The notes under the pieces: generated by a model
The model's database searches: none
Told to the model about the DNA's origin: nothing
The model's input: the letters and a program-made list of their open reading frames with translations, nothing else
NCBI GenBank assembly: GCA_012838505.1
Contig: DUPD01000078.1
Coordinates: forward strand, 1 to 38,227
Source: Bacilli bacterium
GTDB taxonomy: Bacteria; Bacillota; Bacilli; Bacillales; Amphibacillaceae
DNA: 38,227 bases
Direction of reading: 5' to 3'
Shown here: positions 24,006-32,771 of the stretch, piece by piece
Layout: the number at the start of each line of letters is the position of its first letter
Position numbering within the stretch: the first letter of the stretch is position 1
Program-made: the position numbers and the translations under genes

Positions 24006-26699
24006 TTATTTTTTCAGTTTATCTCTTAGTACCATTTGTAGAATTCCACCGTGTCGGTAGTAGTCGATTTCGACGTCACTATCAAAACGAGCAATTGCTT
24101 CAAATTCAGTCACTTTACCGTCTTCAGCAGTTGCTGTCAGTTTTACCAATTGATTTGGTTCAATCGACTCATCAATTGCAATATGAATAGCTTCACGTCC
24201 AGTTAAACCTAACGATTCAGGTGTTACTCCTTCTTGGAATACAAGAGGCAGAACCCCCATCATCACTAAGTTACTACGGTGAATTCTTTCATAACTTTGA
24301 GCTATAACTGCTTTAATTCCTAGTAAGTTAGCACCTTTAGCTGCCCAGTCACGTGAACTTCCCATTCCATAATCATGCCCAGCAAAAACAACAAGACCTG
24401 TATTATCTTCTTTGTATTTCATCGCAGCATCATAGATTGGCAAAACTTCTCCAGTTGGCCAGTATGTTGTGTAGCCACCTTCTGTACCAGGTGCAAGTTG
24501 GTTTTTAATTCGGATATTACCAAATGTCCCACGCATCATGACTTCATGGTTACCACGTCTTGATCCATATGAGTTAAAATGACGTGGTGTCACACCTTTA
24601 TCTTGTAAGTATCGACCCGCTGGCATATCTTTAGCAATTGCCCCTGCAGGTGAAATATGATCCGTTGTGACAGAATCACCAAATTTACCAATCACACGAA
24701 GATCTGATAATGGTTCAATTTTTTCTGGTGTAATTGCCAAGTTTTCAAAGAATGGTGGGTTTTGAATGTATGTTGATTGATCATCCCACTCGTAAAGTGG
24801 TTCATCTGTTGTTGCAATCTGATTCCACTTTTCATTTGAATTGAAAATATTTTTATACTCTTCTTCATAGATTTCAGGTGTAACGACTTTATTCACTTGT
24901 TCACGAATTTCCTCTGATGATGGCCATAGATCATCAAAGTAAACCGGCTCACCAGCTTGATCATATCCAAGTGGTTCCGTATGGATATCAATATCAACTG
25001 TACCCGCTAAAGCATAAGCAACGACTAGTGGTGGTGATGCTAGATAGTTTGCTTTAACTAATGGGTGAATTCGTCCTTCAAAGTTTCGGTTACCAGATAG
25101 TACAGATGCAACCGTTAAATCATTGTCTATCACGGCATCTTCTACTTCTTTTGCAAGTGGTCCTGAGTTACCAATACATGTTGTACAACCATAACCAACT
25201 AAGCTAAAACCTAATTTCTCTAAATAAGGCATTAAACCAGCATCTTCAAGATACTGTGTGACAACAGTTGAACCTGGTGCTAATGATGTTTTAACATACT
25301 CAGGTACCGTTAATCCCTTTTCTACAGCATTTCGTGCAAGCAATCCTGATCCTAGCATTACATAAGGATTGGATGTGTTTGTACATGAAGTAATCGCAGC
25401 TAAAGCTAATGATCCCGTTCTCATTGTTGACGTCTTGCCGTTCGGATGTTTAACAACAACTTCTTTATCAAACTCAGATTCTTCCAAACCAAACCCTTGA
25501 TTACCAGCTGGCGCAGTAATTGCTTCGTTAAATGAACGCTTCATATCTGATAATTCAATTAAATCTTGTGGTCGTTTTGGACCCGCTAAGCTTGGTTGTA
25601 ATTCAGATAAATTAATTTCAACCAATTCAGTAAATTCTGGTTCTGGGTCATTTGCGTCATACCATAAACTATTTTCTTTACAGTACTTTTCAACCAAGGC
25701 AATTTGTTCGTCACTACGACCTGTTAACTTAAGATAAGCTAATGATTCTTCATCAACTGGGAAGAATCCACATGTTGCCCCATATTCAGGTGCCATGTTT
25801 GAGATTGTCGCACGATCAGCAAGTGGCATTTCTTTTAATCCTGGACCAAAATATTCAACAAATTTACCAACAACTTTTTTCTCACGTAAAACTTGAGTGA
25901 CTTTTAGAGCAAGATCAGTTGCTGTGATTCCACTTGGCATTGAACCAGTAAATTTAACACCAACAACATCTGGAGCTGGGAAATAAGAAGGTTGACCAAG
26001 CATGCCTGCTTCAGCTTCAATTCCTCCAACACCCCAACCAAGCACGCCAATTCCATTAATCATTGTTGTATGTGAATCTGTACCGACAAGCGTATCTGGA
26101 AAAACAACTGTTTCACCATGATCATTTTCAACCTGATGAACAACGCTAGCGAGATATTCCAAGTTAACTTGGTGGACAATTCCTGTAGCAGGTGGAACAA
26201 CGCGGTAGTTATCAAATGCTTTTTGTGCCCAATGTAAGAACTCATAACGTTCTTTATTTCGTTCAAATTCTAATTCCATGTTTGCCTGTAGAGCTGTCGG
26301 AGTACCAAATTCATCAACCTGTACTGAGTGATCAATCACCAAATCAACAGGTACTTCAGGATTAATTTGATCAGCTTCCCCACCTAAATCAACCATCGCT
26401 TTTCGAAGTGAAGCTAAATCGACGACTGCCGGAACACCTGTAAAGTCCTGTAAGATGACTCGTGATGGTCTAAATGGAACATTCGTTTTTTCAGTTTTAC
26501 CCCAGTTTGCTAATCCATCAATGTGCTCATCTGTAATGACACGACCGTCATGTTGCCTAATCAATGATTCTAGCAAAACTCGAATTGAAAAAGGGAGACG
26601 GTCGATTTTTCCTTTTCCGGCTTCTTCTAAAGCTTTTAATTGGTAGTAATTATACTTCTGACCATTGAGTTCAAATGATCGTTTCGTATTCAATGTCAT
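24006..26699 (-). CDS. acnA: aconitate hydratase A
   Basis: Aconitase isomerises citrate to isocitrate through a [4Fe-4S] cluster in the TCA cycle. This 897-residue protein is the monomeric AcnA/IRP type. It has [18 protein letters not shown] near the N-terminus, [23 protein letters not shown], the first cluster ligand in [11 protein letters not shown] (about residue 436), the other two in [14 protein letters not shown] (about 502 and 505), and a swivel domain from about 670 with [13 protein letters not shown] 26699 follows AAGGGGG. It is monocistronic. Two palindromes occupy its promoter, one over the -10 box, and their core is shared with the his operon. In B. subtilis CcpC and CodY govern citB; the palindromes here do not look like CcpC sites. 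Confidence 0.96.
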   Translation of the reverse strand: MTLNTKRSFELNGQKYNYYQLKALEEAGKGKIDRLPFSIRVLLESLIRQHDGRVITDEHIDGLANWGKTEKTNVPFRPSRVILQDFTGVPAVVDLASLRKAMVDLGGEADQINPEVPVDLVIDHSVQVDEFGTPTALQANMELEFERNKERYEFLHWAQKAFDNYRVVPPATGIVHQVNLEYLASVVHQVENDHGETVVFPDTLVGTDSHTTMINGIGVLGWGVGGIEAEAGMLGQPSYFPAPDVVGVKFTGSMPSGITATDLALKVTQVLREKKVVGKFVEYFGPGLKEMPLADRATISNMAPEYGATCGFFPVDEESLAYLKLTGRSDEQIALVEKYCKENSLWYDANDPEPEFTELVEINLSELQPSLAGPKRPQDLIELSDMKRSFNEAITAPAGNQGFGLEESEFDKEVVVKHPNGKTSTMRTGSLALAAITSCTNTSNPYVMLGSGLLARNAVEKGLTVPEYVKTSLAPGSTVVTQYLEDAGLMPYLEKLGFSLVGYGCTTCIGNSGPLAKEVEDAVIDNDLTVASVLSGNRNFEGRIHPLVKANYLASPPLVVAYALAGTVDIDIHTEPLGYDQAGEPVYFDDLWPSSEEIREQVNKVVTPEIYEEEYKNIFNSNEKWNQIATTDEPLYEWDDQSTYIQNPPFFENLAITPEKIEPLSDLRVIGKFGDSVTTDHISPAGAIAKDMPAGRYLQDKGVTPRHFNSYGSRRGNHEVMMRGTFGNIRIKNQLAPGTEGGYTTYWPTGEVLPIYDAAMKYKEDNTGLVVFAGHDYGMGSSRDWAAKGANLLGIKAVIAQSYERIHRSNLVMMGVLPLVFQEGVTPESLGLTGREAIHIAIDESIEPNQLVKLTATAEDGKVTEFEAIARFDSDVEIDYYRHGGILQMVLRDKLKK

Positions 26700-26772
26700 A
26701 CTTCATACCCCCTTAAGTAAGTCATAGTACGTTCAGAATATTTAGAAAAATAATGGCTCGACGTACCGATAT

Positions 26773-26790
26773 ACTTTACTATTCTAAAGT
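26773..26790. promoter_or_regulatory. palindromic candidate operator over the acnA -10 box
   Basis: ACTTTACTATTCTAAAGT, the same ACTTTA-N6-TAAAGT form as the his site. On the minus strand it contains the TAGAAT -10 hexamer, so a bound protein would block the promoter. Confidence 0.65.
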
Positions 26791-26809
26791 AAAATGACGA
26801 ATATGTAAA
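26781..26809 (-). promoter_or_regulatory. sigma-A promoter of acnA
   Basis: TTTACA (26809-26804), 17 bp, TAGAAT (26786-26781) on the minus strand. The start codon is about 80 bp downstream. Confidence 0.7.
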
Positions 26810-26817
26810 ATATATCG

Positions 26818-26833
26818 CTTTATCGTAGTAAAG
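26818..26833. promoter_or_regulatory. second palindromic candidate operator upstream of acnA
   Basis: CTTTATCGTAGTAAAG, the exact reverse complement of 11223-11238 in the his promoter. It lies directly upstream of the acnA -35 box. Confidence 0.65.
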
Positions 26834-26946
26834 AACCACTATTTTTTCATTGTTACTCGAGTTGATTTCATAATACAAAAATCTAATTAAAAACACGAAT
26901 GATTACAAATTAAAATTCAATATCATACGTAAATAAAGAAGCCCAA

Positions 26947-27118
26947 TCAAGTGATTGGAACGGCAGGCGGCGACTCCAGCGGGAACAGATCGCGTCCGAA
27001 GATCCAGTGATAAAAGCTTGGAAAGCTTTTATCAATTAGCTGAGGCCGATCCCGCGGAAAGCGTCCGCCTAGAGTGGAAATCACAAGTGCTAGCTCTAAC
27101 TCAATTGTTCGTGTTTTA
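26947..27118 (+). repeat. structured interspersed repeat, copy D (best preserved)
   Basis: Order of elements: GGCGGCGACTCCAGCGGGAA, GTCCGAAGATCC, hairpin TGATAAAAGC / GCTTTTATCA (27008-27034), TTAGCTGAGGCCGATCCCGC, GGAAAGCGTCCGCCTAGAGTG, then GTGCTAGCTC and TTGTTCGTGTTTT. The outer parts also pair (GGCGG with CCGCC; GCGGGA with TCCCGC). GC content is well above the flanks. No protein-coding role is apparent. Confidence 0.85.
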
Positions 27119-27154
27119 TACTCAAATAAGTAATTATGAAATTCATTCACTCAA

Positions 27155-27182
27155 CAAAAAAAGACAGCTCCCTGTCTTTTTG
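27155..27182 (-). terminator. terminator of the PAS histidine kinase gene
   Basis: AAAAAGACAG pairs with CTGTCTTTTTTT around four bases on the minus strand, ending in a T run. It lies directly after the kinase stop. Confidence 0.85.
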
Positions 27183-27188
27183 AATTCA

Positions 27189-28331
27189 CTATTCTTGAGT
27201 TAACTTTGCTGGGTCATAATGCGGAAGTTTGATTTCAAACGTTGTGCCTTTATCATTATTTGGCTTGATTTTAAATAGTCCATTATGATTTTCAATAATT
27301 CGAGTCGTGATCATTAATCCTAAACCAGTTCCTTCTTTTTTCGTTGTAAAAAAAGGTTCCTTAACTTGATGGATCAAGTTTATCGGTATACCAGGTCCTT
27401 CATCGATCACTGATATTAAACAGAAGTCTCCTTGTTTCTCAACTTTTATTAAAATCTCTCCTGATTCTGTCATTGCTTCAATCGCATTTTTTATTAAGTT
27501 AATAAACACTTGTTTCATCTGCGATCGATCAGCATAGACAACCACATCTTCAGGACAATCTAGGACTAACTTAATATTTTTTTTTACCGCTTGAGTATTT
27601 AATAAAACGATCACGTCTTCTATCATTTTCATTAACCATTGATAGACATGGTCATGTGTTAAAGGTCTTGATATATAGAGTAATTCAGTTGATACTTTCT
27701 CTATCTTATCTATTTCCTCTATCATGATATTAAAATACTCTTCTTTTCGATCGAGTCCTGCTTGTAATAGGTCAATAAAACCTTTTAATGATGTGAGCGG
27801 ATTTCGGATTTCATGAACAACACCAGATGCTAATTGGCCTGCAACGGACATCTTTTCTGACCGAATTAATATTTCCTCTGCTTCCTTCTTGTCCGTCATA
27901 TTATCAACTAAAAAGAGATACATGGCTGTATTCGTGTCTTCTACATAAATCGGTTTAATAATCAAATCAACCCACACATGTTTTTCACGAATACTTTTTA
28001 ATTGAATAGTAAAACGTTGTCGAAAATAAATATCTAATTGAAATGTGTCAATGAAATTTTTATGTAAATGTCTAGGAATGTAGTTTAAAAATGAATCACC
28101 AATGATTTGATTGGGAAGATAACCTAATACCTTTTCAATTGAAGATGAAACATATTCAATCTCACCTTTTGAACTAACAACACCAAAAAAATCAAAACCA
28201 TGATGTTCAATCCAATTTATAATTGGTTCAGGTAAATTGGCGAGACGATAACTCGGTAGTTGTCTATCTATCGTCAAACGTATCTGATCTTGTTTCACGT
28301 GATAATATTCAATTTTTCGCTGAGAATACAC
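27189..28331 (-). CDS. orphan PAS-domain sensor histidine kinase (sporulation-kinase-like)
   Basis: The 380-residue soluble kinase has one PAS domain (about 45-160, with DFFGVVSSKGEIEYVSSSIEKVLGY), a HisKA dimerisation domain with the phospho-acceptor His in VVHEIRNPLTSLKG (about 172), and a HATPase domain with N box FINLIKNAIEAM, G1 DEGPGIP and G2 GTGLGLMI. It has no membrane segment. The H-box style and single PAS resemble the Bacillus Kin phosphorelay kinases that feed Spo0F. No response regulator is adjacent. I choose GTG 28331, seven bases after GAGAGGAG, over upstream ATG codons that precede this ribosome site. It has its own promoter and terminator. Input signal unknown. Confidence 0.85.
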   Translation of the reverse strand: MYSQRKIEYYHVKQDQIRLTIDRQLPSYRLANLPEPIINWIEHHGFDFFGVVSSKGEIEYVSSSIEKVLGYLPNQIIGDSFLNYIPRHLHKNFIDTFQLDIYFRQRFTIQLKSIREKHVWVDLIIKPIYVEDTNTAMYLFLVDNMTDKKEAEEILIRSEKMSVAGQLASGVVHEIRNPLTSLKGFIDLLQAGLDRKEEYFNIMIEEIDKIEKVSTELLYISRPLTHDHVYQWLMKMIEDVIVLLNTQAVKKNIKLVLDCPEDVVVYADRSQMKQVFINLIKNAIEAMTESGEILIKVEKQGDFCLISVIDEGPGIPINLIHQVKEPFFTTKKEGTGLGLMITTRIIENHNGLFKIKPNNDKGTTFEIKLPHYDPAKLTQE

Positions 28332-28350
28332 AGTCATTCTCCTCTCAATC

Positions 28351-28363
28351 GTAGATAATCTAC
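28351..28363. promoter_or_regulatory. short perfect palindrome in the kinase leader
   Basis: GTAGATAATCTAC, a 6-1-6 palindrome, 20 bp before the GTG start. It is a possible operator; it could also be chance. Confidence 0.3.
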
Positions 28364-28475
28364 CATCGTTTAACAATAATATCATATATACAACCATTTT
28401 AAGAGTTTCACGATCAATTTAGACCTGTTTTGTTAAAAAAATAGCCGATCTACTTAAAACTACTGTTACATGTTT

Positions 28476-28504
28476 ATTATAGTCATAAAATACGTTTAAA
28501 ACAA
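28476..28504 (-). promoter_or_regulatory. sigma-A promoter of the kinase gene
   Basis: TTGTTT (28504-28499), 17 bp, TATAAT (28481-28476) on the minus strand, leaving a leader of about 140 bases. Confidence 0.6.
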
Positions 28505-28538
28505 GATAATTCCAAATTAATTAGTTGTTTAATCAATT

Positions 28539-28570
28539 AAAGCCCTCATACCAGCTGGTAGAAGGGCTTT
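28539..28570 (-). terminator. terminator after yneF
   Basis: AAAGCCCTTCTACCAGC and GCTGGTATGAGGGCTTT form a nearly continuous stem. The following AATT-rich sequence gives only a weak T tract. Confidence 0.65.
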
Positions 28571-28583
28571 AATTCATACAATG

Positions 28584-28805
28584 CTATTTTTTATTTTGAT
28601 TACTCATTGCGCGCATCATTTGATTAATTTTCTTTTGACTTGGTTTTTGCCCCATTTGCATCATTAATGTACGTAGCATTTGCTCATTAATTGGGGGGTT
28701 CTTTTCTAAATAAGACATCATATATTTTCTAGCAATAAAGAAACCAAGTGCCGCACCAGCTAATAATGCAATAACGGCAATTAGTATAACCCAACCTGTA
28801 CCCAT
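28584..28805 (-). CDS. yneF: UPF0154 membrane protein YneF
   Basis: A 73-residue protein of the UPF0154 family, found next to tkt and sirA in Bacillus. One N-terminal transmembrane helix (about 5-25, [20 protein letters not shown]) is followed by the family-typical [42 protein letters not shown] pattern (key NPPIN...[14 protein letters not shown]). The C-terminal part should be cytoplasmic. ATG 28805 follows GGAGGCAAAAG. Its function is not known to me. It has its own terminator and stands 131 bp downstream of sirA; I see no clear promoter in that gap. Confidence 0.9.
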   Translation of the reverse strand: MGTGWVILIAVIALLAGAALGFFIARKYMMSYLEKNPPINEQMLRTLMMQMGQKPSQKKINQMMRAMSNQNKK

Positions 28806-28936
28806 AAATCTTTTGCCTCCTTCAACTTATCTCTTTCCTAGTATATAAAACATCGCTCTAATTTACAACAAAAGATGCGATATTGAGATAAATTTTACTT
28901 CACTTAAAAGGAAACAACTATAGAATTAAATAATCT

Positions 28937-29344
28937 TTAATTGATTGACTGATTATACAATTGGTTGATTGCAAAATGTTTAGCCGTATTTGCCCAGTTA
29001 AGTTGATTCTTTTTCGGTGTGAGCCAACCATATTTATTATTTGTATGATCAACAATAAAACAGTGCCGATCTAGCTTCTCTAGTTGAGTTAAGAAATGGT
29101 TGTCCATTATTAATGGTTGATTTGAAAAAACAGTGATAATCCGTTCACTCAAATAAACATTTTGTTTCATTTGATCAAACTCATTATGAGGGATTGGACA
29201 GGTGATATAATTGAATTGTTTTTTTAGATCTTCTTGATTTGGTTCTGCCATATAGTCTGTGAAAAAATAATTAAGTAGTTCTGTTTTATAAAAGAAATCG
29301 AAATAAACATCATCTTCAACTAAAAATATATGGTAGCGAATCAT
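28937..29344 (-). CDS. sirA: sporulation inhibitor of replication SirA
   Basis: SirA binds domain I of DnaA and blocks new rounds of replication when cells commit to sporulation. The 135-residue protein matches the family by length, by position between tkt and yneF, and by segments such as YHIFLVEDDVYFDFFYKTELL (key FLVEDDVYFDFFY), LFxDY-like FFTDYMAEP, KKQFNYITCPIP, and HCFIVDHTNNKYGWLTPKKNQLNWANTAKHFAI near the end. ATG 29344 follows ACAGGAGG at ideal distance, and a TATAAT lies about 20 bp upstream. No convincing Spo0A box was found upstream. Its presence implies a Spo0A-type sporulation programme. Confidence 0.82.
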   Translation of the reverse strand: MIRYHIFLVEDDVYFDFFYKTELLNYFFTDYMAEPNQEDLKKQFNYITCPIPHNEFDQMKQNVYLSERIITVFSNQPLIMDNHFLTQLEKLDRHCFIVDHTNNKYGWLTPKKNQLNWANTAKHFAINQLYNQSIN

Positions 29345-29545
29345 TAGACAACCTCCTGTTCTCTATTATATCTTAACATTAAATCAGATGTTGTCATAGC
29401 CTGTCATAAATTTCCTCTAGTTTTGTCATGTTATGATGAATTCCTTCTTTTACAGCATTAGAAAACTTGGCATTCACCCATAGCTTGGCGAATGCTTTAG
29501 TTGCACTTATGTAGTAAAGAAAGTTGTTATACTTGCTTATCTACC
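29345..29545. other. gene-free stretch upstream of sirA with a possible coding remnant
   Basis: A 48-codon minus-strand stretch (29397-29540) reads through without stops and ends in a protein-like segment (KLWVNAKFSNAVKEG...LEEIYDRL). It has no start codon or ribosome site and begins after the tkt terminator. It may be the tail of a decayed gene, or chance. The sirA control region must also lie here. Confidence 0.25.
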
Positions 29546-29586
29546 AAAAAAAGAGACCCATCTATTAATGAATGAGTCTCTTTTTG
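29546..29586. terminator. terminator of tkt
   Basis: AAAAAGAGACTCATTCATTAAT pairs imperfectly with ATAGATGGGTCTCTTTTTTT on the minus strand (GAGACyCAT core). It lies 18 bp after the tkt stop. Confidence 0.82.
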
Positions 29587-29603
29587 TTTATCTAATTAAA
29601 GTC

Positions 29604-31601
29604 TTATTTTTTTGCTACTGAAAGGTATGTTGCTACGACATTTTCAACTGTGAAGCCGAATTTAGCCATAACTTGGTTACCTTCACCTGATGCTCCGAAG
29701 CGGTCGATCGCAATGATTTCACCTTTATCTCCTGCATAGCGATCCCAACCAAGTGATGCACCCATTTCAATTGCAACACGATTCTTAATGTTTGTTGGTA
29801 AAACAGAATCTTTGTATGCTTGATCTTGGGCTTCGAATAAATCCCAAGCAGGCAAGCTAACAACACTCACGTCATGGCCTTGAGCTTTTAATTCAGCTTG
29901 GGCTTTTACTGCAAGTTGTACTTCTGAACCAGCAGCGATTAAAATACCATCTGCTTCGTCTTTTTCAGCTGGGCTAATGACATAGCCACCTTTTTTAACG
30001 CCGTCATAGTTTGAACCTTCAAGTGTTGGTAAGCCTTGACGAGTTAAGACAAGTAGTGATGGTCGATCTGTTGATTCAACCGCTAATCTCCATGCTGCTT
30101 GTGCTTCATTACCATCAGCTGGACGGAAAACAGTCAGACCAGGCATCGCTCTAAATGCAGCTAATTGTTCGATTGGCTCATGAGTTGGTCCATCTTCTCC
30201 AACTGCAATTGAGTCATGTGTTAAAACATACGTAACCGGTAATTTTTGAATAGCAGACAAACGAACTGCTGGGCGTAAGTAGTCACTAAAGACGAAGAAT
30301 GTTCCGCCGTATACTTTTAGACCACCGTGTAATGCCATACCATTTAACGCTGCTGCCATTGCAAATTCACGGACACCAAACCAAATATTACGGCCTGCAT
30401 AATTTGTTTTATCAAAGTCTTCATCGTCTTCCATACGTGTATTGTTTGATCCTGCTAAGTCAGCGCTTCCTCCGAATAGGTTAGGAACCTTTTTAGCAAT
30501 TGCGTTGAGAACTTTACCTGATGAAGCACGTGTTGCTAATGTATCTTCTCCCGGTGTAAATACAGGCAGATCTTCATCCCATCCCTCTGGTAACTCACCA
30601 CTTTGTGCTGCTTCAAATTCTGTAGCAAGTTCAGGATATGCTTCTTTATATTCAGCAAATAGTTTATTCCACTTCTCTTCTTGCTCTTGACCATCTTTAA
30701 TTACTTTCTCTTCAAAATCAGCATAAACTTCTTCAGGAACAAAGAAGTCTTCATGTGGCCACTTATAAGCTTCTTTCGTTAGTAAAACTTCATCTTTTCC
30801 TAATGGAGCACCATGTGAAGTACTTGATCCTGCTTTATTTGGTGAACCGTAACCGATAACTGTCTTTACTTCAATTAATGTTGGCTGGTCTTTATTCGCT
30901 TTTGCTTCTTTAATCGCGTTAGCAATTTCTTCAACATCATTACCGTCTTCTACACGTAGTACTTGCCAGTTGTATGATTCAAAACGCTTTTGTACTTGTT
31001 CTGAGAATGATTTATCTAAATCACCGTCTAATGAAATATCATTAGAGTCATAAAGTGCAATGAGTTTACCTAATCCTAAGTGACCAGCTAATGAAGCAGC
31101 TTCATGTGAAATACCTTCCATCAAGTCACCATCACTTACAAGCGCATAACTATAATGATCAACAACATTGAAACCATCACGGTTATACTTTGCCGCTAAG
31201 TGAGCTTCTGCCATCGCCATACCAACAGTCATACCAATGCCTTGTCCTAGTGGGCCTGTTGTTGCTTCAACACCATCTGTATCAGTAACTTCAGGGTGAC
31301 CTGGTGTATTCGATCCTAGCTGACGGAAATTTTTCAAGTCATCAATTGTCACATCATATCCTGACAAGTGGAGCAAAGAGTACAATAGCATTGAACCGTG
31401 CCCTGCTGAAAGAACAAAGCGATCACGATTTACCCAGCTTGAGTTTTTAGGGTTCTGATGCATAAATTCAGTCCAAAGGGTATACGCCATAGGAGCAGCT
31501 CCCATTGGTAGACCTGGGTGACCTGAATTCGCTTTCTCAATAGCATCAATTGATAACGTACGAATTGTATTAATCGATGTTTGTTGCGTTTGATTTACCA
31601 T
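29604..31601 (-). CDS. tkt: transketolase
   Basis: Transketolase moves two-carbon units between sugar phosphates in the non-oxidative pentose phosphate pathway, using thiamine diphosphate. The 665-residue protein is full length. It has [15 protein letters not shown] (about 25-40), [30 protein letters not shown], the diphosphate-metal motif GDGDLMEG-like [14 protein letters not shown], the [18 protein letters not shown] segment of the central domain and a C-terminal domain with [10 protein letters not shown] begin at ATG 31601, the position expected from homologues, with AAAGGGG upstream; in-frame codons further 5' fall inside the palindrome and before the ribosome site. It is monocistronic, and a perfect 24-bp palindrome lies in its leader. 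Confidence 0.95.
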   Translation of the reverse strand: MVNQTQQTSINTIRTLSIDAIEKANSGHPGLPMGAAPMAYTLWTEFMHQNPKNSSWVNRDRFVLSAGHGSMLLYSLLHLSGYDVTIDDLKNFRQLGSNTPGHPEVTDTDGVEATTGPLGQGIGMTVGMAMAEAHLAAKYNRDGFNVVDHYSYALVSDGDLMEGISHEAASLAGHLGLGKLIALYDSNDISLDGDLDKSFSEQVQKRFESYNWQVLRVEDGNDVEEIANAIKEAKANKDQPTLIEVKTVIGYGSPNKAGSSTSHGAPLGKDEVLLTKEAYKWPHEDFFVPEEVYADFEEKVIKDGQEQEEKWNKLFAEYKEAYPELATEFEAAQSGELPEGWDEDLPVFTPGEDTLATRASSGKVLNAIAKKVPNLFGGSADLAGSNNTRMEDDEDFDKTNYAGRNIWFGVREFAMAAALNGMALHGGLKVYGGTFFVFSDYLRPAVRLSAIQKLPVTYVLTHDSIAVGEDGPTHEPIEQLAAFRAMPGLTVFRPADGNEAQAAWRLAVESTDRPSLLVLTRQGLPTLEGSNYDGVKKGGYVISPAEKDEADGILIAAGSEVQLAVKAQAELKAQGHDVSVVSLPAWDLFEAQDQAYKDSVLPTNIKNRVAIEMGASLGWDRYAGDKGEIIAIDRFGASGEGNQVMAKFGFTVENVVATYLSVAKK

Positions 31602-31631
31602 TTTTAAAGAATCCCCTTTCATTTTATGTAC

Positions 31632-31655
31632 ATAGAAATGTACGTACATTTCTAT
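31632..31655. promoter_or_regulatory. perfect 24-bp palindrome upstream of tkt
   Basis: ATAGAAATGTAC is followed directly by its reverse complement GTACATTTCTAT. It lies 31 bp before the tkt start, just downstream of a TTGTTT / 17 bp / TAGGAT promoter on the minus strand. It may be a repressor operator or a leader hairpin. Confidence 0.65.
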
Positions 31656-31712
31656 ACAATTTATATCCTATAATGAATTAGCAGAATAAACAAGTCATAA
31701 TGACGTGTTTTT

Positions 31713-31946
31713 CTAATTATCTTTATTTTCTGTCCTTAAATGCTTTACTTTCTCTGGTGTCACGTCGGTTCCTTCAGGATCAATGATTTTAACGCTACTC
31801 AATTGGTTTTTGAATGATTGACGTAAAGTTTTTAAATACTCCTCCCTTAACAACTTTTGCTCTTTTAGCTCTTCTTTTGTTAAGCGAGATGTTTTTGCTT
31901 TATTAGCAAGTTGATTAATTCTAGCTAATTTATCTTTTGTTAACAT
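31713..31946 (-). CDS. ynzC: DUF896 protein YnzC
   Basis: A 77-residue DUF896 protein equivalent to B. subtilis YnzC, which lies in the SOS-linked lexA-yneA-yneB-ynzC region. It opens with MLTKDKLARINQLANKAK, followed by TSRLTKEELKEQKLLREEYLKTLRQSFKNQL (key LTKEE...LREEYL), which predicts a two-helix antiparallel hairpin. The tail IKIIDPEGTDVTPEKVKHLR-like region is polar. Function unknown. ATG 31946 follows AAAGGAG. A TTGTAC / 18 bp / TAAAAT promoter lies upstream, with the LexA box further upstream, between it and lexA. The yneA and yneB genes that separate it from lexA in B. subtilis are absent. Confidence 0.9.
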   Translation of the reverse strand: MLTKDKLARINQLANKAKTSRLTKEELKEQKLLREEYLKTLRQSFKNQLSSVKIIDPEGTDVTPEKVKHLRTENKDN

Positions 31947-32042
31947 AACGGACTCCTTTGTTTAATTTATTCCATGTTCTATTTTAACCAAAACAGCTAT
32001 AATTGTACAACTTCTAGTGCTTTTTAGCACCTTGTTTCTTTG

Positions 32043-32056
32043 CGAACTAACGTTTG
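32043..32056. promoter_or_regulatory. LexA (SOS) box
   Basis: CGAACTAACGTTTG matches 13 of 14 positions of the Gram-positive consensus CGAACRNRYGTTYG. It abuts and overlaps the -35 of the lexA promoter, as expected for autorepression. Confidence 0.88.
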
Positions 32057-32082
32057 CCTAAGTCGTTCTTACATGTTATAAT
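32054..32082 (+). promoter_or_regulatory. sigma-A promoter of lexA
   Basis: TTGCCT (32054-32059), 17 bp, TATAAT (32077-32082). The first bases are shared with the LexA box. Confidence 0.8.
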
Positions 32083-32112
32083 AGTAGAAAATAATGAACG
32101 GAGGTTAAATTT

Positions 32113-32736
32113 ATGCAATCATTATCAAAACGTCAAGAAGCTATCTTGCAATATATTAAAGAACATGTTGACTCAAAAGGCTATCCTCCATCGGTTCGTG
32201 AAATTGGTGAAGCAGTTGGGCTTGCATCAAGTTCTACTGTCCATGGTCATTTAGCACGGCTTGAAAAAAAGGGGTATATTAGGAGAGATCCGACAAAGCC
32301 GCGTGCAATTGAAATTATTAAAGATGATAATCTAAATGGCATTCCAAAAGAGAAAACAACATTTGTTCCAGTCATTGGAAAGGTAACTGCCGGTCTGCCA
32401 ATTACAGCTGTTGAAAATATTGAAGAATTTATTCCATTACCATCTTCAATCTCACAAGCAGAGTCAAATCTTTTCGCTCTCATAATTGAAGGTGACAGTA
32501 TGATTGAAGCTGGTATCCTCAATGATGATATGGTTATTGTCAAGCAACAGCAAAATGCAAATAATGGCGATATTGTTGTCGCAATGACAGAAGATGATGA
32601 AGCAACAGTTAAGCGTTTCTTTAAAGAAGATAATCATATTCGTTTACAACCTGAAAATGCGACAATGGAACCAATGATTTATAAAAATATTTCAATTTTG
32701 GGTAAAGTAATTGGTGTCTTTAGAAAAATGATATAA
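32113..32736 (+). CDS. lexA: SOS repressor LexA
   Basis: LexA represses DNA damage genes and cleaves itself when RecA filaments form. The 207-residue protein has a winged-helix DNA-binding domain (about 1-65; [23 protein letters not shown]), the Ala93-Gly94 cleavage site in [10 protein letters not shown], and the S24 peptidase domain with catalytic Ser129 in EGDSMIEAG and Lys167 in EATVKRFF. All are intact. ATG 32113 follows CGGAGG. It is monocistronic between its own SOS box and a terminator. It is divergent from ynzC rather than from yneA. Confidence 0.96.
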   Translation: MQSLSKRQEAILQYIKEHVDSKGYPPSVREIGEAVGLASSSTVHGHLARLEKKGYIRRDPTKPRAIEIIKDDNLNGIPKEKTTFVPVIGKVTAGLPITAVENIEEFIPLPSSISQAESNLFALIIEGDSMIEAGILNDDMVIVKQQQNANNGDIVVAMTEDDEATVKRFFKEDNHIRLQPENATMEPMIYKNISILGKVIGVFRKMI

Positions 32737-32737
32737 A

Positions 32738-32767
32738 AAAAAGAGGCTGAATTATCAGCCTCTTTCT
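32738..32767. terminator. bidirectional terminator between lexA and the amidase
   Basis: AAAGAGGCTGA pairs with TCAGCCTCTTT around four bases, with A and T runs on either side. It serves the convergent lexA and amidase genes. Confidence 0.85.
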
Positions 32768-32771
32768 TCAT

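Noticed and set aside
26955..27203. Open frames on both strands across repeat copy D
   Set aside because: They arise from the GC-rich structured repeat; the reading frames are not shared by the other copies.
29417..29428. Spo0A-box-like TTTGTCATG upstream of sirA
   Set aside because: Two mismatches to the nine-base consensus in AT-rich DNA and no supporting second box.
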